Shown in pieces: positions 38,248 to 46,246 of a DNA stretch of 64,000 nucleotides. Position 1 is the first letter of the stretch. Every line of letters begins with the position of its first letter. Position numbers and translations under genes: made by a program. The notes under the pieces were generated by a model. The model worked only from the letters and a program-made list of their open reading frames with translations, made no database searches and was not told the DNA's origin. This DNA comes from Inhella proteolytica (GTDB lineage Bacteria > Pseudomonadota > Gammaproteobacteria > Burkholderiales > Burkholderiaceae_C), in contig NZ_JAEDAK010000017.1 in the NCBI RefSeq assembly GCF_016093275.1, forward strand, positions 1 through 64,000, read 5' to 3'.

Positions 38248-38264
38248 ATAATGGATCCAATTAT
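38248..38264. promoter_or_regulatory. Palindrome between divergent peptidase genes (GntR-type operator candidate)
   Basis: ATAAT-GGATCC-A-ATTAT, a near-perfect 17-bp inverted repeat centred on GGATCC, lies in the 46 bp separating the C69 and M24 genes. AT-rich flanks around a symmetric centre are typical of GntR/FCD repressor sites. One site could control both divergent genes. No GntR gene is visible in the window, so the regulator is unassigned. Confidence 0.4.
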
Positions 38265-38278
38265 CCGGAGATGCTGAG

Positions 38279-39475
38279 ATGACGATCGGAGTGGGGGGCC
38301 TGAGCCCCGAAGCCGCGCTGCAAACACTGCAGCCCATGATGGCCGGTGTGCAAGACATCCAGCCGGCCGAGTACCAGGCGCGCATCGAGAAAGTGCAAGG
38401 CCTGCTGCGCGCACAGGGCCTGGCTGGCCTGCTCTTGGTTGCGGGCACGAACCTGCGCTACTTCACCGGCCTGCGCTGGCGCGCCAGCGAGCGCTTCGTG
38501 GGCGCGCTGCTGCCGGCCGAGGGCCCGTTGCAGTACATCGCCCCGGCCTTCGAGCGCGGCACGGTGGAAGAGCTGCTGATGCTGCCCGGCCCCTTGCACA
38601 CCTGGGAGGAGCACGAGAGCCCCTACGCGCTGATCCGCCGCCTGGTGCCTGGCCCGGTGCTGCTGGCGCTGGACGAGGCGGCGCCCTTCTTTGTCGTCGA
38701 TGGTCTGCAGCATGCCGGCCTGGTGCTGCGCAATGCGCACGACCTGACGGCCGAGTGCCGCATGCACAAATCGCCCGCCGAGCTGGCGCTGATGCAGCGC
38801 GCCTTTGACATGACGCTGGCCGTGCACCGTGCCACCGCCTCGATGCTGCACGCCGGCATCCGCAGCGACGAAGTCGAGGCCTTCATCGACCAGGCGCACC
38901 GGCGCGCGGGCGCGGCCGGCAACAGCTTCGTCATCGTGCTCTTCGGCGTGGCCAGCTCCTTCCCGCACGGCGTCAAGGAGCCCCAGGTCTTGAAGGACGG
39001 CGACATGGTGCTGATCGACACCGGCTGCTATGTGCATGGCTACAGCTCGGACATCACGCGCAGCTATGTGTTCGGCACGCCCGACGCCGAGGCACGGCGC
39101 CTGTGGAACCTGGAGAAAGCCGCGCAGGCCGCCGCCTTTGCCGCCGCCCGGCTGGGCCAGCCGTGCGAAGTGGCCGACGCCGCCGCCCGCCAAGTGCTGG
39201 AAGCCGGCGGCCTGGGGCCGGACTACGCCCTGCCCGGCCTGCCGCATCGCACCGGCCACGGCATCGGCCTGGACATCCACGAGCGCCCTTACCTGGTGCG
39301 CGGCGAACGCACGCCGCTGGCGCCCGGCATGTGCTTCAGCAACGAACCCATGATCGTGGTGCCAGGCCGCTACGGCATCCGGCTGGAAGACCACTTCTAC
39401 ATGACCGAAGCGGGCCCGCGCTGGTTCACGCCGCCGGCGCACGCGGTGGACGACCCGTTCGGGCTGCAGGCTTGA
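38279..39475 (+). CDS. M24 family metallopeptidase (Xaa-Pro dipeptidase-like)
   Basis: 398 aa. It has a creatinase-like N-terminal domain and a pita-bread catalytic domain. The five metal ligands of aminopeptidase P enzymes are visible: Asp in MVLIDTGCYVHG, Asp in SSDITRSYVFG, His in TGHGIGLDIHE, Glu in SNEPMIVV and Glu in IRLEDHFYM. It removes or splits residues next to proline in peptides. The start ATG has GGAG 8 bases upstream; an out-of-frame four-codon ORF (38271-38282) lies between. The stop abuts the converging acyltransferase stop as TGATCA. Confidence 0.92.
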   Translation: MTIGVGGLSPEAALQTLQPMMAGVQDIQPAEYQARIEKVQGLLRAQGLAGLLLVAGTNLRYFTGLRWRASERFVGALLPAEGPLQYIAPAFERGTVEELLMLPGPLHTWEEHESPYALIRRLVPGPVLLALDEAAPFFVVDGLQHAGLVLRNAHDLTAECRMHKSPAELALMQRAFDMTLAVHRATASMLHAGIRSDEVEAFIDQAHRRAGAAGNSFVIVLFGVASSFPHGVKEPQVLKDGDMVLIDTGCYVHGYSSDITRSYVFGTPDAEARRLWNLEKAAQAAAFAAARLGQPCEVADAAARQVLEAGGLGPDYALPGLPHRTGHGIGLDIHERPYLVRGERTPLAPGMCFSNEPMIVVPGRYGIRLEDHFYMTEAGPRWFTPPAHAVDDPFGLQA

Positions 39476-40906
39476 TCAGGCGGCCTCGTCACCCCAGGGC
39501 AGCATCAGCGTCAGCAGGGTCAGCTTCTCGAACTCGGGTTCGAACTGGGCAATGATGGCCTCGGGGTCGGGGCACAGGCCGGCGTCGGTGATCAGGCCGA
39601 ACTGCACCTTGCCCGCGTAGGTCAGGATGCTGACGCCCATGCCGATGTCGCCGCTCTGCGGCACCCAGAACATCACCTTCTCCACCGTGCTGCCGCAGAA
39701 GCTCAGGGCCTTCTGCGGGCCCGGCACATTGGTCATCACCGCCGTGGCCTTCTTGGCGAAGATGTTCAGCATGGCGTGCTGCACCGGCTTGATCAGCAGG
39801 CCCGCCACCGCCAGCAAGCCAAAGGCCATGATGGGCTGGAAGCTGCCCTTGAGTTCCTGCATGCGCTCGCGCACGGCGAACAGGCGCTCCACCGGGTTGG
39901 CGATGCCGATCGGCAGCACCAGCGGCACCAGGCCGAAGCGGTTGCCGAGCTGGTAGGCCTTTTCCAGCGGCCGCAAGTTCACCGGCACCATGGCGCGGAT
40001 CTCCTGGCCCTCGGGATCGTCACCCTTGGCGCGCAGGTAGGCGCCAATGGCACCAGCCACGCAGCTCAAGAGCACATCGTTCACCGAGGCGCCGAGCGCC
40101 TTGCCCACCGCCTTGACCTGGTCCAGCCCCAGGCCATCGGCCCAGGCCACGGTCTTGCTCGGGCCGGGCTTGCCCTTCAGCCGGGTGTGCGAGTCATCCG
40201 GCATCAGCGCAAAGGCTGTCACGTCGCTCACCGCCTGGTAGCCCAGCTTGGCCATGTGCAGGGTGGCGTCCACCGGCGTGTCGGGGGCGATCAGCAGGTC
40301 CATGCCCTTGGCCGCGCCCTTGCCCGCCAGGTGCACGGCGTTCACCGTCATGTCGGTGATGGGGCGCAGCAGGGTGTCGACGATCCAGTCCGCCTCGCTC
40401 TCGGGCTCGGGCTCACGGCGGCGCCGCGGCGGCGGGGCGCCGCCATCGGTGATGGAGAGCATCACGGCGATCAGCGCGATGCCGTCGCCAATGCAGTGGT
40501 GGATGCGCGCCACCAGCGCCGACTGGCCCTCCACGTCCTCGATCAGCTCGAACTTCCACAGCGGGTGCCTCGGGTCCAGCGGCTCGGAGGCCAGCGCGCC
40601 CACATGGGCCTGCAGGGCCTGCGTGGCGGTCTGCCCCGGCTCGCGCTGCAGCACGGCGCGCTGCACATGGCGGCTGATGTCGAAATCCGGGTCCTCGACC
40701 CACTCGGCGCCCAGCACGTCCTCGCGCACAAACTGGCGGAAGCGCCGGTAGGGCAGCAGGCGCTCGATGCAGCGCTGGCGCAGCGCATCGAGCGAGATGC
40801 TGGGCTTCAGGAACCAGACCCCGACGATCATCATCAGGTTCTCGGGCGTGTCCATCCGCAGCCAGGCGGTGTCGACACGGCTCATGCGCTCGGTGCTGAG
40901 GCTCAT
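39476..40906 (-). CDS. Wax ester synthase/diacylglycerol acyltransferase (WS/DGAT)
   Basis: 476 aa. The bifunctional family esterifies acyl-CoA to fatty alcohols (wax esters) or diacylglycerol (triacylglycerol). The catalytic HHxxxDG is IHHCIGDGIAL (His136-His137, Asp141-Gly142); PLWKFELIED (115-), ASVNDVLLSCVAGAI and TNVPGP are the other family motifs. The N-terminus MSLSTERMSRVDTAWLRMDTPENLMMI is canonical. A segment after the active site (about residues 152-170) is Arg/Glu-rich. It is divergent from the acyl-CoA-binding protein gene, which would supply the acyl donor. Confidence 0.93.
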   Translation of the reverse strand: MSLSTERMSRVDTAWLRMDTPENLMMIVGVWFLKPSISLDALRQRCIERLLPYRRFRQFVREDVLGAEWVEDPDFDISRHVQRAVLQREPGQTATQALQAHVGALASEPLDPRHPLWKFELIEDVEGQSALVARIHHCIGDGIALIAVMLSITDGGAPPPRRRREPEPESEADWIVDTLLRPITDMTVNAVHLAGKGAAKGMDLLIAPDTPVDATLHMAKLGYQAVSDVTAFALMPDDSHTRLKGKPGPSKTVAWADGLGLDQVKAVGKALGASVNDVLLSCVAGAIGAYLRAKGDDPEGQEIRAMVPVNLRPLEKAYQLGNRFGLVPLVLPIGIANPVERLFAVRERMQELKGSFQPIMAFGLLAVAGLLIKPVQHAMLNIFAKKATAVMTNVPGPQKALSFCGSTVEKVMFWVPQSGDIGMGVSILTYAGKVQFGLITDAGLCPDPEAIIAQFEPEFEKLTLLTLMLPWGDEAA

Positions 40907-41003
40907 GGAGTGCGGGCTCTAAGGGGGGATTCGCCGGGATTCTGTCGCTAACATGGCCCGCACCCTTCCCTCTTTAGCCGGGCTGTTGACCCAAGGAGAC
41001 ACG

Positions 41004-41255
41004 ATGAGCCTGAAAGCGAAATTCGAAAAAGCCGTGGCCGATTCCAAGAAGCTCTCGGAGCGCCCGGACAACGCCACCCTGCTGCAGCTGTACGCGCTCT
41101 ACAAGCAGGCCACCGAAGGCGACAACGAGACCAAGAAGCCCGGCATGATGGACATGGTGGGCCGCGCCAAGTGGGGCGCCTGGGACGAGCTCAAGGGCAA
41201 GGGCGAAGAAGAGGCGATGCAGGAGTACATCGACCTCATTGAATCCTTGAAGTAG
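41004..41255 (+). CDS. Acyl-CoA-binding protein
   Basis: 83 aa, a four-helix ACBP. The family signature is LLQLYALYKQATEGDN followed by KPGMMDMVGRAKWGAWDELKGK, with the conserved Tyr, Lys and Trp that hold the CoA head group and acyl chain. The start has a strong AAGGAG 5 bases upstream. Bacterial ACBPs are uncommon outside proteobacteria and actinobacteria; here it is adjacent to and divergent from WS/DGAT, pointing to acyl-CoA delivery for storage-lipid synthesis. Confidence 0.95.
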   Translation: MSLKAKFEKAVADSKKLSERPDNATLLQLYALYKQATEGDNETKKPGMMDMVGRAKWGAWDELKGKGEEEAMQEYIDLIESLK

Positions 41256-41275
41256 TCCGTCCAGCTTCCAAGACA

Positions 41276-41296
41276 ACGGCCCTTCGGGGCCGTTTT
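41276..41296 (+). terminator. Intrinsic terminator after the acyl-CoA-binding protein gene
   Basis: Stem ACGGCCC (41276-41282), loop TTCG, stem GGGCCGT (41287-41293), then TTTT. It lies 20 bp after the stop codon. Confidence 0.85.
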
Positions 41297-41347
41297 CATT
41301 GACGCGCCCGCTGTCAGGCTCCTTCTCCGTCACGCCCGGTCGTGTGG

Positions 41348-41439
41348 AGCGCGGGCGTAGGGTGGGCAGCGCAGTGAAGTCAAGGGGGAGCCCGCAGGGC
41401 GGCGGACATGAACGGAGCTGCCCACCCTGCGGCCTCGCT
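41348..41439 (+). repeat. 92-bp palindromic repeat element, copy 2
   Basis: Same length, orientation and layout as the element at 33706-33797. The arms 41348-41370 and 41417-41439 are inverted with three mismatches and a perfect 11-bp core GGGTGGGCAGC/GCTGCCCACCC. Where the core differs from copy 1, both arms change together, so pairing is preserved. The middle again has GTGAAGTCAAGG, the inner hairpin GCCC-GCA-GGGC and ACATGAACGGA. Confidence 0.8.
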
Positions 41440-41481
41440 TCGCTCGGCACTCGCAGGACATGCCATCCGGCATGGCCACGC

Positions 41482-41799
41482 TCACTTCTTTTTCTTGGGC
41501 GCCTTGGCTTTGGCCGCCAGCAGCTTGTCGAGTTCCTTCTCGATCTCGCCCTCGATCGTGCCGCGCAGCGCACCCAGCAGCAGGCCCAGCTTGGCCTTGA
41601 GCTCGAAGGTGTCGGCCGTCACCACCAGCTCGCCCTTGACGCCGCTGCGGGTGAACTCGATGGTGTCGCTGTCGTCGCCTTCGTAGACCGTGCACTCCAT
41701 GCCGAGGCGCGCTTCGGCGTCTTCGGCCCATTGCCAGGCCACTTCGCGGGCGCGCTCCATGCCGAGGTGGTGATCGCGGTGGATGTGGATGGTGGACAT
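41482..41799 (-). CDS. Polyhydroxyalkanoic acid system family protein
   Basis: 105 aa. It matches the short PHA_gran_rgn family (TIGR02610-like): MSTIHIHRDHHLGMERAREVAWQWAEDAEARLGM at the start, then TIEFTRSGVKGELVVTADTFELKAKLGLLLGAL. These proteins are found near polyester and storage-lipid genes, with no proven biochemical role. The C-terminus AAKAKAPKKKK is a short Lys/Ala tail reminiscent of the tails on the nearby alcohol dehydrogenase and reductase. Confidence 0.85.
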   Translation of the reverse strand: MSTIHIHRDHHLGMERAREVAWQWAEDAEARLGMECTVYEGDDSDTIEFTRSGVKGELVVTADTFELKAKLGLLLGALRGTIEGEIEKELDKLLAAKAKAPKKKK

Positions 41800-41804
41800 G
41801 GTGT

Positions 41805-42830
41805 TCAGGGTAGCAAGGCATCGCGCTCGGCGCGGGGAAGGCGGGCCAACCGGGCCACTTCGGCGTGGAAATCCGGCCAGCGCCGCCCCAATCGATCAAA
41901 CAGGGCTTCGAAGGCCGGCACGCGCTGGTGGTAGGTGGCCAGCAGGGCCAGATGCGCATTGTTGGCAGCCTGCGCCCAGGCGCGGTAACCCGAGTAACCC
42001 GGATCCTGCGCGGCCAGGGCGTCGATCTGCTCGCGCAGTTGGGTGAAGCGCTCCGCCTTGGCGCGCGCTCGATCCTGGCGGTCGTCGGCATAGATCGCGC
42101 GCAATTCGTCGCGCGCCTGCACGGCCAGCGCCTGCCAGCGGGCGCGGCGCTGTTCGCGCGCCTCGTCCAGCGCCTGCAGCTGCGCGTCGGGGTGGGCGGC
42201 CCACCAGGCCTGCAGACCCAGGCGCTCCACGGCGGTGGCGTAGGCCTCGTTGAAGCCACTGTCGTCGGCGGCGTAGGCGGCCTGATGCGCCAGCTCGTGG
42301 AAGATCAGGCGCGCCGTCTCGGCCAGGCCGCCGCGCAGGAAGGTGGACAGCAGCGGGTCGCCACCCAGCCAGTTGCTGTAGCCCAGGGTGGAGTAGGCCG
42401 GCACGCCGTAGCTGTAGACATCCCAGCCCTCGGCCTTCAGTTGCGCGGCCAGCGTCTCGGCCTCGGCCTTGTTCGGGTACCCGCGGTAGCCCACGCAGCC
42501 CATCACCGGGAAGCACCAGCGCTTGAGCTCGATGGCGAACACCGGCGCGGCCACCACGTTCCACACCACGGCCGGTTGCGGCAGCTCCACATAGCGGCGG
42601 TAGCTGGCGTTGTCCGGCAGGGCCAGGGCCTGGCTGGCAAAGGCGCGCAGGCGCTGGGCCTGGGCCAGGCGCTCGCGCAGCGCGGCCGGGGTGCTGGTGT
42701 CGGCCAGCCAGTCGTCAATCGGCCGGGCCTGCTTCAGCAGGTCCAGGTGGCTGCCCAAGGCATTCGCGCGGTAACGCCACTCGGCACAGCCTCCCAGCAG
42801 GGGCAGGGCCAGCAGCGCGCGCCGCTTCAT
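41805..42830 (-). CDS. Predicted aminopeptidase (COG4324), lipoprotein
   Basis: 341 aa. The signal peptide carries a lipobox LLGGC (Cys15). The zinc motif HELAHQ is preceded by ARLIFHELAHQAAYAADDSGFNEAYATAVE, giving HExxH plus a downstream Glu, typical of gluzincin-like peptidases. CFPVMGCVGYRGYPNKAEAE and YSTLGYSNWLGGDPLLSTF are family blocks. It probably acts on peptides in the periplasm. The ATG overlaps the molybdopterin oxidoreductase stop as ATGA. Confidence 0.88.
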   Translation of the reverse strand: MKRRALLALPLLGGCAEWRYRANALGSHLDLLKQARPIDDWLADTSTPAALRERLAQAQRLRAFASQALALPDNASYRRYVELPQPAVVWNVVAAPVFAIELKRWCFPVMGCVGYRGYPNKAEAETLAAQLKAEGWDVYSYGVPAYSTLGYSNWLGGDPLLSTFLRGGLAETARLIFHELAHQAAYAADDSGFNEAYATAVERLGLQAWWAAHPDAQLQALDEAREQRRARWQALAVQARDELRAIYADDRQDRARAKAERFTQLREQIDALAAQDPGYSGYRAWAQAANNAHLALLATYHQRVPAFEALFDRLGRRWPDFHAEVARLARLPRAERDALLP

Positions 42831-44866
42831 GCGGGTACGGCTTCGACCTCGACCAGGCAGTCGTAGAAGCTGGCCCCGCCGCCCAGGTCGGTCAGGCCCT
42901 GGTGGGTCAGTTCGTTGACGTTCTTGCCGTCCACGCCGAACTTGCGCCACCACACGCCCAGGCCGTTGACGACGCCAGGGCGGGCGCGGCCGTTCAGGGC
43001 CACGCGCAGGCGCTGCTCGCCACGGGCGTTGAACACGCGGGCCCAGGCGCCGTCGCTCAGGCCGCGTGCGGCGGCGTCACTGGCATGCATCTCCAACACC
43101 GGCTCGCGCTCGATGTCGCGCAAGCTCTGCACGTTCACGAAGCTGCTGTTGAGGAAGTTGCGCGCCGGCGGCGAGATCATGGCCAGCGGGTAGCGCGTGG
43201 CCAGGGCCGGGGCGGTTTCGGCGCTCTCCAAATTGGGCACGAAGTCGGGCAGGCCGATCTCGGGGTGGTCGGCCCAGACCTTGCCATGCGGCGTGGGCCA
43301 GCCGCCCGCGGCGAAGGGCGCCTCGGGCAGCGGCAAGGGCACGAAGCCGTTGGCGCGCAGTTGCTCGAAGTCGATGCCCCTGAGCGCCGAGCGGGCGAGC
43401 GATTCGTCGTCCTCCTGCGCCCAGGCCTCCGCGCCAAAGCCCATGGCGGCAGCCAGTTCGCGAAAGATCTGCGTGTTCGGCTTGGCCTGGCCCAGCGGCG
43501 CGATGGCCGGCTCGTTGATCAGCACATCGGTGTGGCCGTAGCTGGTGTGCACGTCCAGGTGCTCCATCTGCGTGGTGGCCGGCAGCACGTAGTCGGCCAG
43601 GTCGGCCGTGTCGGTCATGAACTGCTCGATCACCACCGTGAACAGGTCCGGCCGCTGCAGGCCGCGCACCACCTGGCCGTTCTCGGGCGCCACCGCCGCC
43701 GGATTGCTGTTGTAGACGACGAGAGCCTCGATGGGTGGATCGGCGCGCAGCAGCGCGTCGCCGATGGCGCTCATGTTCACCAAGCGCGGCGCGCGGTCGC
43801 CCAGCAGGTCCGGGCGCTCCAGGGCGTCGTTGTTCTTGTAGGGCGCGGCGTAGCCGGAGGTGGAAAGCAGCAGGCCGCCGGCCCGGTGCTTCCAGGCGCC
43901 GATCAGGCAGGGCAGCAGCGCAATCAGGCGCACCGCATTGCCGCCACCGCGCACACGCTGCATGCCGTAGTTCAGGCGGATGGCCGCCGGGGCCGTCGTG
44001 CCGTAGTCGCGCGCCAGGTTCTGGATCTGCTCGACCGTCAGGCCGGTGAGCGGCGCCGCCCGCTCGGGCGACCACTGCAACGCACGCTCGCGCAGCTCGG
44101 GCCAGCCGTCCACGCAGCGCTCCAGGTAGTCATGGTCCAGCCAGTCGTGGCGGATCAGCTCATGTATCAGCGCCAGCGCCAGCGCGCCGTCGCTGCCCGG
44201 GCGCAGGGCCAGGTGCTCGTGGCATTTGTCGGCGGTTTCGGTGCGGCGCGGGTCGATGCAGATCAGCTTGGCGCCGTTGCGCTTGGCTTGGTTGGCGTAG
44301 GTCCAGAAATGCAGATTGCTGGCGATGCTGTTGCTGCCCCAGATCAGGATCAGCTTGCTTTCGGCAAAGAAGCGCAGGTGCATGCCCACGCGCGAGCCAT
44401 AGGTCAGGTTCAGCGCGGTGGCGCCGGCGCTGGCGCAGATGGTGCGATCCAGGCGCGCCGCGCCCAGGCGGTTCCAGAGCCGGTCGGCCATCGAGCCGCC
44501 CTGCAGCAGGCCCATGGTGCCGGCGTAGGAGTAAGGCTGGATACGCTGCGGGTCGCGCGCGGCGATGGCGCCCAGGCGCGCGGCGATGTCAGCCAATGCG
44601 GCCTCCCAGCTGACCGGCTCGAAACGCGGCGGCTCCGTCTTGGCACTGACGCGCTTGAGCGGCGAGAGCAAACGCTCGGCATGGTGGGTGCGCTCGGGGT
44701 AGCGGCTGACCTTGGTGCACAGCGCGCCATGGGTGCTGGGGTGGTCCGCCCGGCCCTGCACCTTGATGACCTTGCCGGCCTGCACATGCACCTGCAGCGC
44801 GCAGGTGTCGGGACAATCGTGGGGGCAGGCGCCATTGACCACGCGCACATCGGGACTCGCATTCAT
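42827..44866 (-). CDS. Molybdopterin oxidoreductase family protein
   Basis: 679 aa, DMSO-reductase superfamily. The N-terminus has a 4Fe-4S site at Cys14, Cys18, Cys22 and Cys50 (ACPHDCPDTCAL and HGALCTKV), then Mo-bisMGD-binding regions including YAGTMGLLQGGSMADRLWNRLGA, ILIWGSNSIASNLHFW, CIDPRRTETADKCHEHLALRPGSDGALALALIHELI and a C-terminal barrel. There is no twin-arginine signal, so it is cytoplasmic. Neither the substrate nor electron-transfer subunits are adjacent. It is cotranslated with the COG4324 peptidase gene. Confidence 0.9.
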   Translation of the reverse strand: MNASPDVRVVNGACPHDCPDTCALQVHVQAGKVIKVQGRADHPSTHGALCTKVSRYPERTHHAERLLSPLKRVSAKTEPPRFEPVSWEAALADIAARLGAIAARDPQRIQPYSYAGTMGLLQGGSMADRLWNRLGAARLDRTICASAGATALNLTYGSRVGMHLRFFAESKLILIWGSNSIASNLHFWTYANQAKRNGAKLICIDPRRTETADKCHEHLALRPGSDGALALALIHELIRHDWLDHDYLERCVDGWPELRERALQWSPERAAPLTGLTVEQIQNLARDYGTTAPAAIRLNYGMQRVRGGGNAVRLIALLPCLIGAWKHRAGGLLLSTSGYAAPYKNNDALERPDLLGDRAPRLVNMSAIGDALLRADPPIEALVVYNSNPAAVAPENGQVVRGLQRPDLFTVVIEQFMTDTADLADYVLPATTQMEHLDVHTSYGHTDVLINEPAIAPLGQAKPNTQIFRELAAAMGFGAEAWAQEDDESLARSALRGIDFEQLRANGFVPLPLPEAPFAAGGWPTPHGKVWADHPEIGLPDFVPNLESAETAPALATRYPLAMISPPARNFLNSSFVNVQSLRDIEREPVLEMHASDAAARGLSDGAWARVFNARGEQRLRVALNGRARPGVVNGLGVWWRKFGVDGKNVNELTHQGLTDLGGGASFYDCLVEVEAVPA

Positions 44867-44896
44867 GCGGGCATGATGGCAGAGAAGGTTTTCTCC

Positions 44897-46246
44897 ATGC
44901 CCAAGTCACGTTTTGATCTGATTGTTCTCGGCGCCACCGGCTTTACCGGGCGCCAGCTGGTGCGGGCCTTGCGCCGCCAGGCCGCCGGCCGCGGGCTGAA
45001 GCTCGCCTTGGCCGGGCGCCGCCCCGAGGCCCTGGCCGAACTGGCCGGTGCCGACTTCGCCGCCCTGCCGGCCGACCTGGACCAGCCCGAATCCATCGAA
45101 GCCCTGGCGCGCCGCGGCCGCGTGCTGCTGAACCTGGCCGGGCCGTATGCCGAACGCGGCGAGGCCGTGCTGCTGGCCTGCCTGCAGGCCAACTGCCATC
45201 ACCTGGACCTGAGCGGCGAGACCTTCTGGATGCGCCGCATGGTGCAGCGCCACCACGCGCTGGCGCTGCGCCGCAAGACCCTGGCCGTGCACAGCTGCGG
45301 CTACGAGGCCCTGCCCTTCGACCTCTGCGCCCAGGGCGCGGCCCAGGCCCTGCAAGACCGCGGCGGCGAGCGCCTGGCCGGCCTGAACATCGCCGTGCAC
45401 TTCACCGGTCCGCAGCTGGCTCGCCTGGGCGACGCCATCAGCGGCGGCACCCTGGCTTCGATGCGCATGGTGCTGGCGCACGACCACGGCAACAGCCTGC
45501 AGCGCATGGACTGCCTGCTGCCCGAAGACCTGCCCGAGGGCTGGAACGCGAACGCCGTGGCCCTGGCCAATGCCGCGCCGCTCTCGCCCTGGTGGGACGA
45601 CGCCGCCGGCTCCGTGCTGGCGCCCACCCTGCCCGCGCCCTTCGTCAACCCGCCGCTGCTGCTGCGCTCGGCCGCGCTGGCGCCCGCGCGCTTTGCGCCC
45701 AGCTTCCGCTACCGCGAGGGCCTGGCGATGCGCGACCTGGCCGAGCGCCTGCTCGCCCCCTTCAGCCGCCACGCCCCGGACAGCGACAGCCTGCTGGCGC
45801 GCTGGACCCTGGCCGGCCTGGGCGGCGCCAGCCTGGCGGCGCAGTGGTCGGCCGCAGCGGCCATCGCTGCGCCGCTGGCGGCCTTTGCCTCGGCCACGCA
45901 GTCCGACGCCGCGCGCCAGGCCCTGCAGACCCTGCTGGAGCGCTTCGGCCCCAAGCCCGGCGAAGGCCCTTCGGACGCCGCGCTGGACGCCATGGGCTAC
46001 GAGCTGCATTGGCAGGCTCGCGGCGAGGCCGGCACCGCGCTGAGCGGCAAGCTCAGCGCCCGCGGCCACCCGGGCTACCGCTCCACCCCTGAGATGATGG
46101 CGGCCGTGGGCCTGGCCTTGGCCGAGGGGCGCCTGGGCCGCGGCCGCGCCGGCGTGCTCAGCCCCGGCGCCGCTTTCGGGCCCGAGGCCCTGCCCCTGCT
46201 GCACGACGCAGGACTGACCTGGACGATTGACGATGAAGCTGCTTGA
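44897..46246 (+). CDS. Saccharopine dehydrogenase-like / trans-acting enoyl reductase family protein
   Basis: 449 aa. An N-terminal NAD(P)-binding fold reads DLIVLGATGFTGRQLVRALRR, followed by LALAGRRPEALAEL and LNLAGPYAERGEAVLLACLQANCHHLDLSGE, which is typical of the saccharopine-dehydrogenase-like proteins that include mycobacterial trans-acting enoyl reductases. GYRSTPEMMAAVGLALAEG is a C-terminal block of that family. The substrate is unknown; a lipid intermediate is one possibility. The start has GAAGG 8 bases upstream; an ATG 8 codons earlier is possible. Confidence 0.85.
   Translation: MPKSRFDLIVLGATGFTGRQLVRALRRQAAGRGLKLALAGRRPEALAELAGADFAALPADLDQPESIEALARRGRVLLNLAGPYAERGEAVLLACLQANCHHLDLSGETFWMRRMVQRHHALALRRKTLAVHSCGYEALPFDLCAQGAAQALQDRGGERLAGLNIAVHFTGPQLARLGDAISGGTLASMRMVLAHDHGNSLQRMDCLLPEDLPEGWNANAVALANAAPLSPWWDDAAGSVLAPTLPAPFVNPPLLLRSAALAPARFAPSFRYREGLAMRDLAERLLAPFSRHAPDSDSLLARWTLAGLGGASLAAQWSAAAAIAAPLAAFASATQSDAARQALQTLLERFGPKPGEGPSDAALDAMGYELHWQARGEAGTALSGKLSARGHPGYRSTPEMMAAVGLALAEGRLGRGRAGVLSPGAAFGPEALPLLHDAGLTWTIDDEAA

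Noticed and set aside
38271-38282. Four-codon upstream ORF before the M24 peptidase
   Set aside because: The GGAG spacing fits the real ATG at 38279 well; such a short ORF can arise by chance.
39473-39478. TGATCA shared by convergent stops (also at 5193-5198)
   Set aside because: A natural result of two abutting TGA stops; no sign of function beyond compact packing.
42902-44896. Very long plus-strand open frame preceding the saccharopine dehydrogenase-like gene
   Set aside because: It is antisense to the molybdopterin oxidoreductase, is Gln/His/Gly/Arg-rich without family motifs, and only the part from 44897 onward is a recognisable protein.
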